Source of the DNA: Pseudomonadota bacterium
GTDB taxonomy: Bacteria; Pseudomonadota; Gammaproteobacteria; Steroidobacterales; Steroidobacteraceae
Assembly: GCA_016713725.1 (NCBI GenBank)
Contig: JADJOO010000006.1
Span: 186,001-250,000, forward strand
Reading direction: 5' to 3'
Length of the DNA: 64,000 bases
Within the stretch, counting starts at the first letter, position 1, and each line of letters opens with the position of its first letter. A program made the translations under genes and the position numbers. Below are positions 1-10,718 of the stretch, one piece after another. The notes beneath the pieces are model-generated. The model was not told the DNA's origin. It saw only the letters and a list, made by a program, of their open reading frames with translations, and ran no database searches.

Positions 1-80
1 GCGCTCGCCGGCACGATGCAAAGCCACGCAGCGGACAGCAGCAGGCTGTGATGAAACGCGCGCATGTCGCCGTGACCGTC

Positions 81-1167
81 CTAGAACGAGTATCCGAGCG
101 AGGTGGTCAGGCCGTAGTCGCTCTGCTCGGAGTCCGTGAGCGGCGGCTTGCTGTCGTAACTGCCGTACACTTTCAACTCGAAGTACAAGTCGTCGACGAA
201 CTCGTATTTCGCCCGCAAGTCAGCTTCTGCACGGTAACGTCCCGACTTCGTCAGGCTCGGCAGCAGCGTCAACGAACCTCCGATGTCGGTCTCTGGAAAA
301 TCGTAGCGAAAGAGCTTGAACGACGTCGTCAGCACGCCTTCAAAGCTGTCGAAGGTCTCGCCCCCGGTGTAGTTTTCATGGGAGTACGCCAAGGCCGAGC
401 CCGGCAAGCCACTCGGCATGATTGTTCTGCACGAAATAGCGGCCATAGCCGCCGCCCATCATCGTGCGCAGGTTGAGGTCGAGTTCGGTGTTGCGTTCGA
501 AGCTGCCGAAGCCCAGGTAGAAGTTGCGGTCACGGTGGAACTGACGGTAGTTCCCCTGCAGTTGATAACGCTCGCTGGTATCGCCTGCGCTGTCGTCCGT
601 GAGGTTGACCGAGCCATCGAGCGACCATGCGCGCGCGCGCGTTCGCGCTGACAGGCCGCCCGCGAGATCGATGCTGCGACGGTCGCTGGCCTTGGCGATG
701 TCGAGACCGGCGCTGACGTAGCCGTCGAGCCGGTTGATGAAATCGCCACCCTCGATCGGCTGGGCACGAACCACGACGGCCATGTCGACCGACACTACCG
801 GTTCGTCGACCGAGCGTGCGACCTGCAGGGTTGAATCGCCGTCGGCCGCGACCAGCTGGCCGTAGTACCGGGTGCCGTCGGTGCGTTCGAGCAGCAGGTA
901 CTGGCTGGACTGCAGGCTCGCGATCTTGTCCCACTCGATGTAGATCGTGCCCATGTGATCCGTGCTGAGCTTGAGCTGGTTGTATTCCAGGGATTTCACT
1001 TCGCCGGTGATGTGGTCGCCGTTGATGAGCACCACGACGTCCGTCTTGGGCGCGGCGAGCGCTGCGGGACACAAGCAGGCAAGCCATGCCAGCAGCAACA
1101 CGGGCAGGACGGCGTGACGGACCACGTCTCTGCTGGCGCTTCGCTTACGCGACGACGATGTGGTCAT
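81..1167 (-). CDS. DUF481 family outer-membrane beta-barrel protein, frameshifted
   Basis: Probable outer-membrane barrel of the DUF481 (YdiY-like) family; its exact role is unknown. The start at 1167 gives MTTSSSRKR followed by a hydrophobic stretch ending in PAALA, a plausible signal peptide. Next comes a small beta domain with the LINGDHITGEV motif often seen before DUF481 barrels, then alternating beta strands. The C-terminus LGYSF ends in an aromatic residue, as barrels inserted by BAM do. The frame breaks near 400: the upstream part reads through AEWLAGLGLG and the barrel continues in another frame through ALAYSHENYTGG to the stop at 81. Joined length is about 361 residues, normal for the family. 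It is divergent from the phosphoketolase gene, sharing a roughly 145-bp gap. Family call is good; function is inferred only from the family. Confidence 0.8.
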
Positions 1168-1312
1168 GCCACGGCTCCCTGAAATCGAATGCACGTATGT
1201 TACCGCGCGACTGGCTCCATACTGCATGGGGTCAGCGGCATCGGGTGCATGGTGCCACCGGGGCCGCCGTTGGACACCTGGACACGAACTGATGCACGGC
1301 ACGGAGGAACAG

Positions 1313-3731
1313 ATGGCGCAGCAGCAACGTCAAACGGGGCGACGCACCGGAACCCTGAGCGGGACGGATGTTCAGCAGATCGACGCCTACTGGCGCGCTT
1401 GCAATTACCTGGCCGCGGGCATGATCTACCTGCAGGACAATCCGCTCCTGCGCAACCCGCTGAAACCCGAGCACATCAAGAACCGGCTGCTCGGTCACTG
1501 GGGCAGCAGTCCCGGCCTCAGCTTCACGTACGTGCACCTCAATCGGCTGATCAGGAAGTACGACCTGGACGCGATTTTCCTCGCGGGTCCCGGGCACGGA
1601 GCGCCTGGCGTGCTCGCCCCCGTGTACCTGGAGGGCACCTACGCCGAGATCTACCCGAACAAGGGCGAAGACGTCGCAGGCATGCGGCAGTTCTTCAAGG
1701 AATTCTCGTTCCCCGGCGGCATCGGCAGCCACTGCACGCCGGAGACACCGGGGTCGATCCACGAAGGCGGCGAACTCGGCTACAGCGTCTCGCATGCGTT
1801 CGGCGCGGCTTTCGACAATCCTGACCTGCTGGTTGCCGTCGTCGTCGGTGACGGCGAGTCGGAGACCGGCCCACTCGCCACTGCCTGGCATTCGAACAAG
1901 TTCCTGAACCCGGTACGCGACGGCGCCGTTTTGCCGGTGCTGCACCTGAACGGCTACAAGATCAACAACCCGACGATCCTCGCACGCATTTCGCACGATG
2001 AAATCGCAAGCCTGTTCCGCGGCTACGGCTGGACGCCGCACTTCGTCGAAGGCGACGACCCGGCGACGATGCACCAGCTCATGGCTGAAACCATGGAGCA
2101 CTGCGTGCAGGACATCCGCCGAATCCAGTCGGACGCGCGCCGCAACGGCAAGGCGATGCGAGCACGCTGGCCCATGATCGTGCTGCGCAGTCCGAAGGGC
2201 TGGACCGGACCGAAGAAAGTGCACGGGCACGCCGTCGAAGGTTACTGGCGCGCGCATCAGGTGCCGCTGTCGGACGTGCGCGACAACCCGGCGAACCTCA
2301 AGCTGCTGGAAAAGTGGCTCAAGAGTTATCGCCCGCAGGAACTGTTCGACGCGAACGGCCAGCTGATCCAGGAGCTGAAGGCACTGGCACCGCAGGGCCC
2401 GCGCCGCATGAGCGCCAATCCCCACGCCACCGGCGCCCAGTTGCCGCCGCCCGCTGCGCATGCCGGACTTCCGTGATTTCGCCGTTGCGGTAAAGAAGCC
2501 CGGCGGTTCGGAGGTCGACAACACACGCAAGCTCGGCGAGTTCCTGCGCGACATCCTCAAGCTCAACGTCGACAATTTCCGCGTGTTCGGCCCGGACGAA
2601 ACGACGTCGAACAAGCTCGACGCGGTGTACAAAGCCAGCAAGAAAACGTGGCTGGGCGACTACCTGCCGGTGGACGCCGACGGCGGCGAACTCGCGCGCG
2701 ACGGACGCGTCATGGAGATGCTCTCCGAGCACACGCTCGAGGGCTGGCTCGAGGGCTATCTGCTCACCGGGCGCCACGGCTTCTTCTCGACCTACGAAGC
2801 GTTCGTGCACGTGATCGACTCGATGTTCAACCAGCACGCCAAGTGGCTCGACATCTGCGAGGAGATTCCGTGGCGCGCGCCGGTGTCGTCGCTCAACCTC
2901 TTGATCACCTCGACCGTCTGGCGGCAGGACCACAACGGCTTCACGCACCAGGATCCTGGCTTCCTCGACGTGGTTGTCAACAAGAGCCCGACCGTGACCC
3001 GCATCTACCTGCCGCCGGATTCGAACTGCCTGCTCGCGGTGTCTGACCACTGCCTGCGCAGCACCGACAACATCAACGTCATCGTCTGCGACAAGCAGAA
3101 GCACCTCCAGTACCTCGACATGGACGCCGCAATCAAGCATTGCAGCAAGGGCGTCGGCCTGTGGGACTGGGCGAGCAACGACCAGGGCGTCGAACCGGAA
3201 GTCGTCATGGCGGGCTGCGGCGACATCGCGACACAGGAGGCGCTCGCCGCCACGGCGCTTCTCCGGCAGCATTTCCCCGACCTCAAGGTTCGCTTCGTGA
3301 ACGTCGTGGACCTGTACAAGCTCACGCCGCCCAGGGAACACCCGCACGGGCTGTCGGACCGCGACTTCGACTCGCTGTTCACCACCGGCAAGCCGATCAT
3401 CTTCAATTTCCACGGCTACCCGTGGCTGATACACCGCCTCGCCTACCGGCGTCGCAACCATGCGAACCTGCACGTGCGCGGCTACAAGGAAAAGGGCAAC
3501 ATCAACACGCCGCTCGAGCTCGCGATCAACAATGAGGTCGACCGTTTCAGCCTCGCGATCGACGTCATCGATCGCGTGCCGAGGCTGCAGCGGCGTGCGC
3601 GCACGGGAAGGGAACAAATGCGCAACCTGCAGATCGAGTGCGTCGCAATTACGCGCACGAGCACGGCATCGACCGGCCCGCCGAGCGACCGGAAATGGCC
3701 GTACTGCACCACCCGATGGTGCCACGCATGA
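1313..3731 (+). CDS. xfp: Phosphoketolase (xylulose-5-P/fructose-6-P), frameshifted
   Basis: TPP-dependent phosphoketolase, splitting xylulose-5-phosphate and/or fructose-6-phosphate with phosphate into acetyl-phosphate plus glyceraldehyde-3-phosphate or erythrose-4-phosphate. The ATG at 1313 is chosen because GGAGG lies six bases upstream (1303-1307). Visible are GPGHGAPGV, the pocket motif GSHCTPETPGS, the TPP motif GDGESETGP, and in the second half HQDPGFLDVVVNKSP. The frame breaks near 2450 (before MPDFRDFAV) and again around 3640 and 3690 near the C-terminus (NYAHEHGIDRP lies in a different frame from both its flanks). Joined length is about 805 residues, as expected for the family. The final TGA overlaps the transaldolase ATG as ATGA, which argues that the real gene is intact. 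Substrate preference cannot be read from the sequence. Confidence 0.93.
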
Positions 3732-4684
3732 CCAATCAGCTCGAATCCCTGCGCCGGCACTCGGTGATCGTCGCGGACACCGGCGACATCGAATCGATTG
3801 CACGCTTCCGGCCGCAGGATGCGACGACGAACCCAAGCCTGATCCTCAAGGCGGCGCAGGACCCGCGCTACCGGCACATCCTGCAGGCCGCAGTGTCCGG
3901 GGCGGGCCCGCGTTCCGCGGCTGACTGGAGCAGCACGGTGCTGGAGCATCTGTTCGTTGGCTTCGGGCGCGAGATCCTCGCGCTGGTGCCCGGCCGGGTC
4001 TCCACCGAAGTGGATGCAAGCCCGAGTTTCGACACGGCAGCGACGGAGACGAAGGCGCGACGCTTTATCGAGCGCTACGACGCGGCCGGCATCGGGCGCG
4101 AACGTATCCTCGTCAAGGTCGCGAGCACCTGGGAGGGCATCCGTGCCGCCGAGCGGCTCGAGCGCGACGGCATTCATTGCAATCTCACCCTCCTGTTCAG
4201 CTTCGCACAGGCCGTGGCATGCGCCGACGCTGGCGTCACGCTGATCTCGCCTTTCGTCGGCCGCATCTACGACTGGTACAGGAAGTCCCGTGGCGTCGAC
4301 GACATTGCAGCCGCCGAGGACCCCGGCGTTGCATCCGTGGCCCGCATCTACGAGTACTACAAGAAGTTCGGGTATCGCACGCAGGTCATGGGCGCGAGCT
4401 TCCGCAAGACGACGCAGATCATCGACCTCGCGGGTTGCGACCTGCTCACGATCAGTCCCGACCTGCTGCAGAAACTCGCGGCGACGGCGGGTGAGGTGGA
4501 GGCCAGGCTGACCGTCGAGGCCGCGCGTGCGATGCCGCTCGAGCGCGCGCCGCTCGACGAGCCGACGTTCCGCTGGCAGCACAACGAAGACGCGATGGCC
4601 ACCGAAAAGCTGGCGGAAGGCATCCGCGCCTTCGATGCGGACGCCCGGAAACTCGCGGCGCTGGTCGCGGCCCTGCCCGCCTGA
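3728..4684 (+). CDS. tal: Transaldolase
   Basis: Transaldolase of the TalA/TalB type, 318 residues. It transfers a dihydroxyacetone unit between sugar phosphates in the non-oxidative pentose phosphate pathway. The sequence has DATTNPSLILKAAQ near the N-terminus, the Schiff-base lysine region ILVKVASTWEG at about residue 130, and CNLTLLFSFAQA followed by ISPFVGRIYDWY, all hallmarks of the family. It starts at an ATG that overlaps the phosphoketolase stop (ATGA), so the two are translationally coupled. Together they would feed fructose-6-phosphate and pentose phosphates into a phosphoketolase shunt that yields acetyl-phosphate. The gene is intact. Because of a nearby frame error, the phosphoketolase C-terminus reads in frame into this gene; I regard that apparent fusion as an artefact. 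Confidence 0.94.
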   Translation: MTNQLESLRRHSVIVADTGDIESIARFRPQDATTNPSLILKAAQDPRYRHILQAAVSGAGPRSAADWSSTVLEHLFVGFGREILALVPGRVSTEVDASPSFDTAATETKARRFIERYDAAGIGRERILVKVASTWEGIRAAERLERDGIHCNLTLLFSFAQAVACADAGVTLISPFVGRIYDWYRKSRGVDDIAAAEDPGVASVARIYEYYKKFGYRTQVMGASFRKTTQIIDLAGCDLLTISPDLLQKLAATAGEVEARLTVEAARAMPLERAPLDEPTFRWQHNEDAMATEKLAEGIRAFDADARKLAALVAALPA

Positions 4685-4798
4685 GATGCACCCGATGACG
4701 GGACAGCGCGCTGGCCATACAATGGCCCGCAGGTCACGAAAACCAGAACAAGGGCGCGTGGCAGGGCCGATCGACGAGGCGCCTGGGGGCAGCGAACG

Positions 4799-6493
4799 AT
4801 GTTTGTATCCGGCCGTTGGCTGATCTCTTGCGGGCGCCTGCTCGCACCGGGGCTGTTGATAGCGTTGCTGGCGATGGCGGGGCCGCTGCCGCGCGCGCAT
4901 GCCGAGGTCGACCCGGGCACTGCAGCAGCCGTCAATCCGACTGAACCCGCCGAGCTGATCGTCGCGAACCGCCCGATCACGACCCTGCGCGCGAGCGCGT
5001 TCGGAGCCGGCCCGGCCGAGCGAGTCGCGACGATCACCGACGGTCTCCAGACACTGCTCCAGCATGGCGGCCCGCTGGTCGTTACCGCGCGACCCATCCC
5101 CGAAGGGCTCGCCGTCCTGATCGACGGCAGGTTCCTGTTCCGCATCCTGGACGGCGATGCCATCCAGGAAGCGGGCGAGACGCCCGCGATGGCGGCAAGC
5201 AAGGCGGTCAGCAACCCGCAGCTGGCGCTGGACGAAATTCGCGAGAGCCGCGATTCCGAAGCGATGCTCAAGGCTACCGGCTACACGGTGCTGGCGACGA
5301 CGGTCCTGGCTGTCCTGTTGTGGTTGATCGTGCGCGGCTACGCATTCGTGGCGCGACGGATCCGCGCATTTGTCGACCTGCGGTCGGAGAAGTTGGTGCC
5401 GAGCTGGAGCCGCCAGGTCGTGGGCAACACAGGCATCGCCGACCTCGCAGTCGTACCGGTGAAGCTGGTCGCGTGGGCGGGCGCCCTGCTTCTCATCTAC
5501 CAATGGACTGCGCTGGTCCTCGAGTTCTTTCCGTACACCCGTCCGTGGGGCGAGAGCCTCTTTCACAATCTGCTCGGCGCACTGGGTCGCTTCGGCCGCA
5601 GCATCCTGCATGCGATACCCGGACTGCTGTTCGTCGCGCTGATCTTTTTCGTGACGCGCTTCATCGTACGCGTCGTGCGTGCGTTCTTCGAAGGCGTGCA
5701 AGCGGGCCGCATCAACGTCGGCTGGATCGACGAAACGACGGCGCGACCCACCGGACGACTGTTGACGGCGATCATCTGGCTGTTCTCGCTGGTTGCCGCC
5801 TACCCGTACATCCCGGGCAGCGACAGCGACGCTTTCAAGGGAATCGGCGTGTTCGTCGGCCTGATGCTGTCGATCGGCGCGTCGGGCGTCGTCAACCAGG
5901 CCGTCAGTGGCCTGATGCTGATGTACACCAAGGCGCTGCGGCCGGGCGAGTTCGTGCAGGTGGGAGAAACTGAAGGCACGGTGACCTCGGTCGGGTTCCT
6001 CACGACGCGCATCGAGACGCTGCGCAACGTGGAGGTCACGCTGCCCAACGCTTTGCTCGTGAGCAACGTGACCCGTAACCTGTCCCGGCTCGCTGCCAAC
6101 GGCGGCATGCGGCTCACGACGTCGGTGACGATCGGCTACGACACACCGTGGCGCCAGGTGCACGCGATGCTGCAGATCGCGGCAGAACGCACGGCTGGCG
6201 TGTTCAGGGAAACCCCGGTGCGGGTGTTGCAGACCGCGCTGCAGGATTTCTACGTCGAATACACGCTGGTCGTCGCCGTGGCCAATCCACGCGACAAGAT
6301 TTTCGTGCTCAACGAACTGCACGCGCACATCCAGGACGTATTCAACGAGTACGGCGTGCAGATCATGTCGCCCAACTACGAGGCGGACCCGGCCGACAAG
6401 AAGTTCGTGCCGAAGGAGCAGTGGTTCCAGGCGCCTGCGCAGGCAACTGCGGCACAGCCGGCCACGACGCCGGATTCCGCCAGAACGCAGTGA
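4799..6493 (+). CDS. MscS-family mechanosensitive ion channel
   Basis: Small-conductance mechanosensitive channel homologue of 564 residues in the inner membrane, expected to release solutes on hypo-osmotic shock. The N-terminus (LISCGRLLAPGLLIALLAMAG) looks like a signal peptide ending near AHA. A periplasmic region of about 130 residues follows, then several membrane segments from about residue 160. The pore helix and beta domain are clear: SIGASGVVNQAVSGLMLMY, then RPGEFVQVGETEGTVTSVG and the conserved LPNALLVSNVTRNLSR. It is larger than E. coli MscS (286 residues) because of the N-terminal extension, as in many proteobacterial paralogues. It stands alone, 114 bp after the transaldolase gene. 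Gating properties cannot be predicted. Confidence 0.9.
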   Translation: MFVSGRWLISCGRLLAPGLLIALLAMAGPLPRAHAEVDPGTAAAVNPTEPAELIVANRPITTLRASAFGAGPAERVATITDGLQTLLQHGGPLVVTARPIPEGLAVLIDGRFLFRILDGDAIQEAGETPAMAASKAVSNPQLALDEIRESRDSEAMLKATGYTVLATTVLAVLLWLIVRGYAFVARRIRAFVDLRSEKLVPSWSRQVVGNTGIADLAVVPVKLVAWAGALLLIYQWTALVLEFFPYTRPWGESLFHNLLGALGRFGRSILHAIPGLLFVALIFFVTRFIVRVVRAFFEGVQAGRINVGWIDETTARPTGRLLTAIIWLFSLVAAYPYIPGSDSDAFKGIGVFVGLMLSIGASGVVNQAVSGLMLMYTKALRPGEFVQVGETEGTVTSVGFLTTRIETLRNVEVTLPNALLVSNVTRNLSRLAANGGMRLTTSVTIGYDTPWRQVHAMLQIAAERTAGVFRETPVRVLQTALQDFYVEYTLVVAVANPRDKIFVLNELHAHIQDVFNEYGVQIMSPNYEADPADKKFVPKEQWFQAPAQATAAQPATTPDSARTQ

Positions 6494-6616
6494 TCATGTC
6501 GGGAGCCGGGCCTGACGACGTTGACGGCCAATGCGGCGTGTCCGCAGACTACGGGGGAGGCGTCACTGGTTCATGCCACGAGCCCGCTGGACTCACCTAA
6601 TCAAGGATCACCAACC

Positions 6617-8593
6617 ATGCCCCCGAGCCCGCTGCGACCTCTGGCCGGATACTCGCCGGCCGCCGTTTGCGCATTGTGCGCGGCCATTGCGACAACTCTC
6701 GTATTCGCATCCGTGGTCCGGGCCGAAACTGAGGCAGGCCAGCCCGGCAAGGCAGCGCTCGAGAAGGCCTTTCCGGCCAAGGCCGGTTACTCGCCCTATG
6801 CCGGACGCAACTTCCCGACTCGCCCCTACTTCGGCGACACCCACCTGCATACGTCGTTCTCGATGGACGCGGGGCTTTCGGCGCGAGGTCACCCCGCGTG
6901 ATGCCTACGTCTTCGCGAAGGGCAACGAGGTGACCGCATCGAGCGGACAACCCGTGAAGCTGTCCCGGCCGCCCGACTTCCTCGTCGTTGCGGACCATTC
7001 CGACGGCATGGGTTTCTTTCCGCTGATCTTCCGCGGGCGGGCTGGACATGATGGGCCGACCCGCAGGGCAGGAAATGGCACGACATGATCTACGCCGGCC
7101 AGGGAGCCGCCGCCGCGATGGACATCATTCAAAGCTTCGGCAAGGGCACGATATCGAAGGCGATCATGCCGCTGCCCGGCACGCAGGCTTACCAGGGAGC
7201 CTGGCAGGACACGATCAAGGCGGCGGAAGAGGCCAACGATCCGGGCCGTTTCACGGCGTTCATCGGCTACGAATGGACGTCCAATACGGGCGGCAACAAC
7301 CTTCACCGCAATGTCATCTTCCGGGATGACGCGTCCAGGGCCAGCACCGTCGAACCATTCACGACGATGAAGCCGCTCGGCAGCGACAACCCCGTCGATC
7401 TCTGGAAGTGGATGGCCTCGTACGAGCAGAAGACCGGCGGCAAGGTGCTCGCGATCGCGCACAACGGCAACCTGTCGAATGGCCTCATGTTCCCTACCGA
7501 GGAAGCGTTCGGCAAGCCGGTGGACCGCGCCTATGCGGAAACGCGCGCCCGTTGGGAGCGGCTGTACGAGACGACGCAGACCAAGGGCGACGGCGAGTCA
7601 CATCCGTTCCTCTCGCCCAACGACGAGTTCGCCAACTTCGAGAAGTGGGACAAGGGCAACCTCGACGGCAGCGCGGCCAAGTCCAAGGACATGCTGCAGT
7701 TCGAGTACGCGCGTTCCGCGCTCAAGAGCGGCCTCGCGCTCGAGCGGAAGCTCGGGGTGAATCCCTTCAAATTCGGCCTGATCGGCAGCAGCGACGCGCA
7801 CACCGGGCTCGCCGCCATGGAAGAAGACAATTTCTTCGGCAAGACAACGCCGCAGGAGCCGAGTCCGGAGCGGATGACGAAGACCTTCTTCGACAACCCG
7901 GCGACCGGGGTCAAGGTGATGGACTGGGAAGTCTCGGCGTCAGGTTTTGCCGCGGTGTGGGCAACGGATAACACGCGCGCAGCCTTTGTTCGATGCGATG
8001 CAGCGACGTGAGACCTACGCGACGACCGGTCCCCTGGCATGATCGTCCGGTTCTTCGGCGGCTGGGACTTTCAGGCAGAGGATGCGGTGAATCGATTGCC
8101 CGCAGCGATCGGCTACTCGAAAGGCGTACCGATGGGTGGCGATCTCGGCAAGTGTCCTGCAGGCAAGGCTCCCACGTTCCTCGTCGCGGCGATGAAAGAC
8201 CCGCTGGGTGCGAACCTCGACCGCATACAGATCGTGAAGGGCTGGATGGACGCCAACGGCACTCTGCACGAACAGGTCTACGACGTTGCCTGGGGCGATG
8301 CCGACATGCGCAAACCCGGTGCAGACGGCAAGCTTCCGGCCGTGGGCAGCACCGTCGACGTGACGGGCGCATCCTGGATGAACACGATCGGCGATCCGGA
8401 ACTGATCACCGTCTGGCGGGACCCGGCGTTCGACGCGAAGCAGCGGGCGGTCTACTACGCGCGGGTGCTCGAGATTCCAACGCCGCGCTGGACCGCGTAT
8501 GACGCCAATCGTTTCGGCATCCAGCCGCTGCCGGGCACGACGATGACACTGCAGGAACGGGCGTACACATCGCCAATCTGGTACACGCCGTAA
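6617..8593 (+). CDS. DUF3604 family exported protein, frameshifted
   Basis: Member of the DUF3604 family, large exported proteins with a PHP-like metal-binding beginning; function not established. The ATG at 6617 has AAGGA upstream (6603-6607). A hydrophobic signal region ends near VVRAE. The motif GDTHLHTSFSMDAG resembles the first PHP metal site, VADHSDGMGF the second, and LIGSSDAHTGL lies further on, so a metal-dependent hydrolase fold is likely. The frame breaks near 6885 (after SMDAG), near 7045, and once or more between 8000 and 8040, where FDAMQRRETYATTGP must join MIVRFFGGWDF. Joined length is about 658 residues, the usual family size. The 3' end lies antisense to the tail of the Rossmann gene on the other strand. 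Confidence 0.82.
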
Positions 8594-9306
8594 CGCGAAC
8601 CGCGGATCGCCAGGGCACGGCCCCCGGCAACCGTGGTCGGGCCTTGGCCGGCAGCAAGCCAGCCGGCCACCCTGGAAATTTCGCGGGACTCGATCACGGT
8701 GACGCCGGGTGGCTCGCGCAGTGCGGTCGCAACCATCGCCGCCGCAATCTTGCAGGCTGCAACCGGCCGATAAGTCGCCGGCCCGAACCTGAGCAGCGCT
8801 TCACTCAAGCGTTCGAGCGGCCGCGACTCCTGGCGTTCGCCGGCAATGACGGACGGCCGCACCAGGCACAGGCTGGGCCATTCCATCGCCCGCAACGCGT
8901 CCTCCAGCTCGCCCTTGACGCGGGAATAGAACACTCCCGACTTCGAGCTGGCGCCGAGTGCACTCACCAGCGAGAAATGCCGCGCGCCGTGGGCGAGCGC
9001 CAGTTGCGCAAGGTGTCGCGGGTAGTCGAAGTCCACTTGCCGGAATTTCGCTTGCGATCCCGCCTTGCGGATCGTCGTGCCGAGCGCACAGAACACATGA
9101 TCAGCACGCACATCGGCCTTGACGCGGTCCAGCTGCGCGAAATCGACGACGACCTCGCGGACTTGCGGATGCTTTGCAGCAATGCCGAGCAAGCGACGCG
9201 TCACGACCGTGACCGTCGAATACGCATCGGATGCAAGCAGGCGCTGCAGGCACTCGCCGCAGACGAGACCCGACGCGCCGGCAATCAGCGCCGTGCGCTG
9301 CTTCAC
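8455..9306 (-). CDS. NAD(P)-binding Rossmann protein (NmrA/TIP30-like)
   Basis: Atypical short-chain dehydrogenase-like protein with an N-terminal dinucleotide fold; substrate unknown. TALIAGASGLVCGECLQRLL matches GxxGxxG. VFCALGTTIRKAGS and FSLVSALGASSKSGVFYSRVKGELE are characteristic of the HTATIP2/CC3-like oxidoreductases, including a YxxxK pair. It begins with GTG at 9306, overlapping the stop of the upstream M16 gene (GTGA), so it is the last gene of the peptidase operon. The conserved part ends around residue 215 (VIESREISRV). The remaining 65 or so residues run antisense to the DUF3604 3' end and resemble no family member, so the true stop may have been lost to an indel near 8690. An inverted repeat TGGCCGGC/GCCGGCCA (8645-8669) lies in this tail. 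Confidence 0.75.
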   Translation of the reverse strand: MKQRTALIAGASGLVCGECLQRLLASDAYSTVTVVTRRLLGIAAKHPQVREVVVDFAQLDRVKADVRADHVFCALGTTIRKAGSQAKFRQVDFDYPRHLAQLALAHGARHFSLVSALGASSKSGVFYSRVKGELEDALRAMEWPSLCLVRPSVIAGERQESRPLERLSEALLRFGPATYRPVAACKIAAAMVATALREPPGVTVIESREISRVAGWLAAGQGPTTVAGGRALAIRGSRYGVYQIGDVYARSCSVIVVPGSGWMPKRLASYAVQRGVGISSTRA

Positions 9307-10718
9307 TTCGTTTCCGGCACGAAGCGCGGGTCGGTGACCTTCATTTCGGTGACCGGGCCGTACTTCTTCACGGCATCGCGGATCTTCGCCGCGTCGCCGA
9401 TCAGCACGACCACGAGATTGTCCGCTTGCGGAAACGACCGCTCGATCGTGCTGCGCACGGCAGCCGAATCGACCTTCGTCACCCGCGCTGCGAACTCGTC
9501 GACGTCCTCCGGGCCGAGGCCATGGAACAGCAAGTCGGCGAGGCGCGCCGCGATCTGCCCGTTGGTCTCGATCGACGGCGGGAACTGGCCGAGCATGTAG
9601 CTCTGCGACGATTTCAGCTGGTCGGCGTCGAGACCGTCCCTGTGCAGTCGCGCCAGCGTCTCGAGCGCCATGTCGATCGCCTGCGTCGTCTTGCCCGTCT
9701 CGGTATACGACGCTATGTGGAACGAGCCGGGCTGCGAGGACCGGCTGAAGGACGCATTGGCGCCATAGGTGAGCCCGCTCTTGATACGCAGCTCGGTATT
9801 GAGCATCGACGTGAAGCGTCCGCCGAAGACGGTATTGACCACCGACTGCGTGGTTCGCGCAGGATCCGTGCGCGAGGCACCGACGTTGCCGAGCCAGAAA
9901 TACGTCTGCGTCGCGCCGGGCTTGTCGACCAGGAGCACCGACCGGCCCATCGCCCTGGCAGGAGACGGCACGGATGGCAGGGGTGCGGCGGCCTTGCGCC
10001 AGTTGCCGAAAGAACGCTCGAGTTTCTGCAGCATCGTCGCCGAGTCGAAATCGCCTACCACGGTGATGATCAGCCGGTCACCGCCCACCTGCCCGGCGTA
10101 ATAGCGCCTGATGTCGTCGAGCGTGACCGCTGCCAGCGACGCCTCGCTGCCGCCCACTGACCGCCCGTACGGATGGCCGCGGAACAGCCACGCATCGCCG
10201 TAGCTGTTCATCAGGGCGCGCGGGTCCGAATCCTTTGCCGCCACGATCGACTGCACGGCCAGCGTGCGCGCCTTCTCGAATTCGGCGTCATCGAGCCGGG
10301 GGCGCTGCAGCACGTCGGCGACCAGTTCGAGCATCAGGTCCACGTCGCGGGACATGAAGCTGGCGCCGACCCCGATGCTCTCGGTGCCCGCTCCGGCTGA
10401 CAGCGAGCCGCCCACGTTCTCGATGGCTTCGGCAAACTGCGCGGCATTGCGATTGCCCGCGCCCTTCTGGATCAGGTCCGTGTAAAGCGACGCCGTGCCG
10501 TCCCTGCCGGGCGGATCGCCGAGCCCGCCGCCGCGGACGGTGACGTTCATCGAGACCAGCGGTGTGTCGCGTTTCTCGACCAGGGCGACGACCTCACCGT
10601 TCGGCAGCGTCGCCGATCGGAATTCCGGCAGCTTGACGCCGTCGGCTCCGAAGGCGAGCGCGGCCGGCAGCAGTACGCAGGTCAGCGCGAATGCGCGCAA
10701 AGCCGCGAGGCAAGTCAC
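9303..10718 (-). CDS. M16 metallopeptidase-like protein, non-catalytic subunit
   Basis: M16 (pitrilysin/insulinase) family protein of 471 residues with a signal peptide (LAALRAFALTCVLLPAALAFG). The GTG start at 10718 overlaps the stop of the catalytic partner as GTGA. Where active members carry HxxEH this one has GTASLYTDLIQKGAG, so the zinc ligands are missing. It retains the fold and later M16 motifs (GGSLSAGAGTESIG, VVGDFDSATML, NTVFGGRFTSMLNTELR, GLTYGA). Paired M16 genes in which one subunit has the zinc site and the other contributes substrate-binding residues are well known, for example the mitochondrial processing peptidase subunits. I infer a heterodimeric periplasmic peptidase with the product of the upstream gene. 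Confidence 0.9.
   Translation of the reverse strand: MTCLAALRAFALTCVLLPAALAFGADGVKLPEFRSATLPNGEVVALVEKRDTPLVSMNVTVRGGGLGDPPGRDGTASLYTDLIQKGAGNRNAAQFAEAIENVGGSLSAGAGTESIGVGASFMSRDVDLMLELVADVLQRPRLDDAEFEKARTLAVQSIVAAKDSDPRALMNSYGDAWLFRGHPYGRSVGGSEASLAAVTLDDIRRYYAGQVGGDRLIITVVGDFDSATMLQKLERSFGNWRKAAAPLPSVPSPARAMGRSVLLVDKPGATQTYFWLGNVGASRTDPARTTQSVVNTVFGGRFTSMLNTELRIKSGLTYGANASFSRSSQPGSFHIASYTETGKTTQAIDMALETLARLHRDGLDADQLKSSQSYMLGQFPPSIETNGQIAARLADLLFHGLGPEDVDEFAARVTKVDSAAVRSTIERSFPQADNLVVVLIGDAAKIRDAVKKYGPVTEMKVTDPRFVPETK

Noticed and set aside
3638..4684. Apparent phosphoketolase-transaldolase fusion protein
   Set aside because: The in-frame join arises only because of frame breaks near 3640 and 3690. 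The TGA overlapping the transaldolase ATG in the main phosphoketolase frame gives a normal coupled gene pair.
3482..6328. A 948-codon open frame on the minus strand
   Set aside because: It lies antisense to the clearly conserved transaldolase and MscS genes, has Arg/His/Asp-rich composition and no recognisable domain; a product of high GC content.
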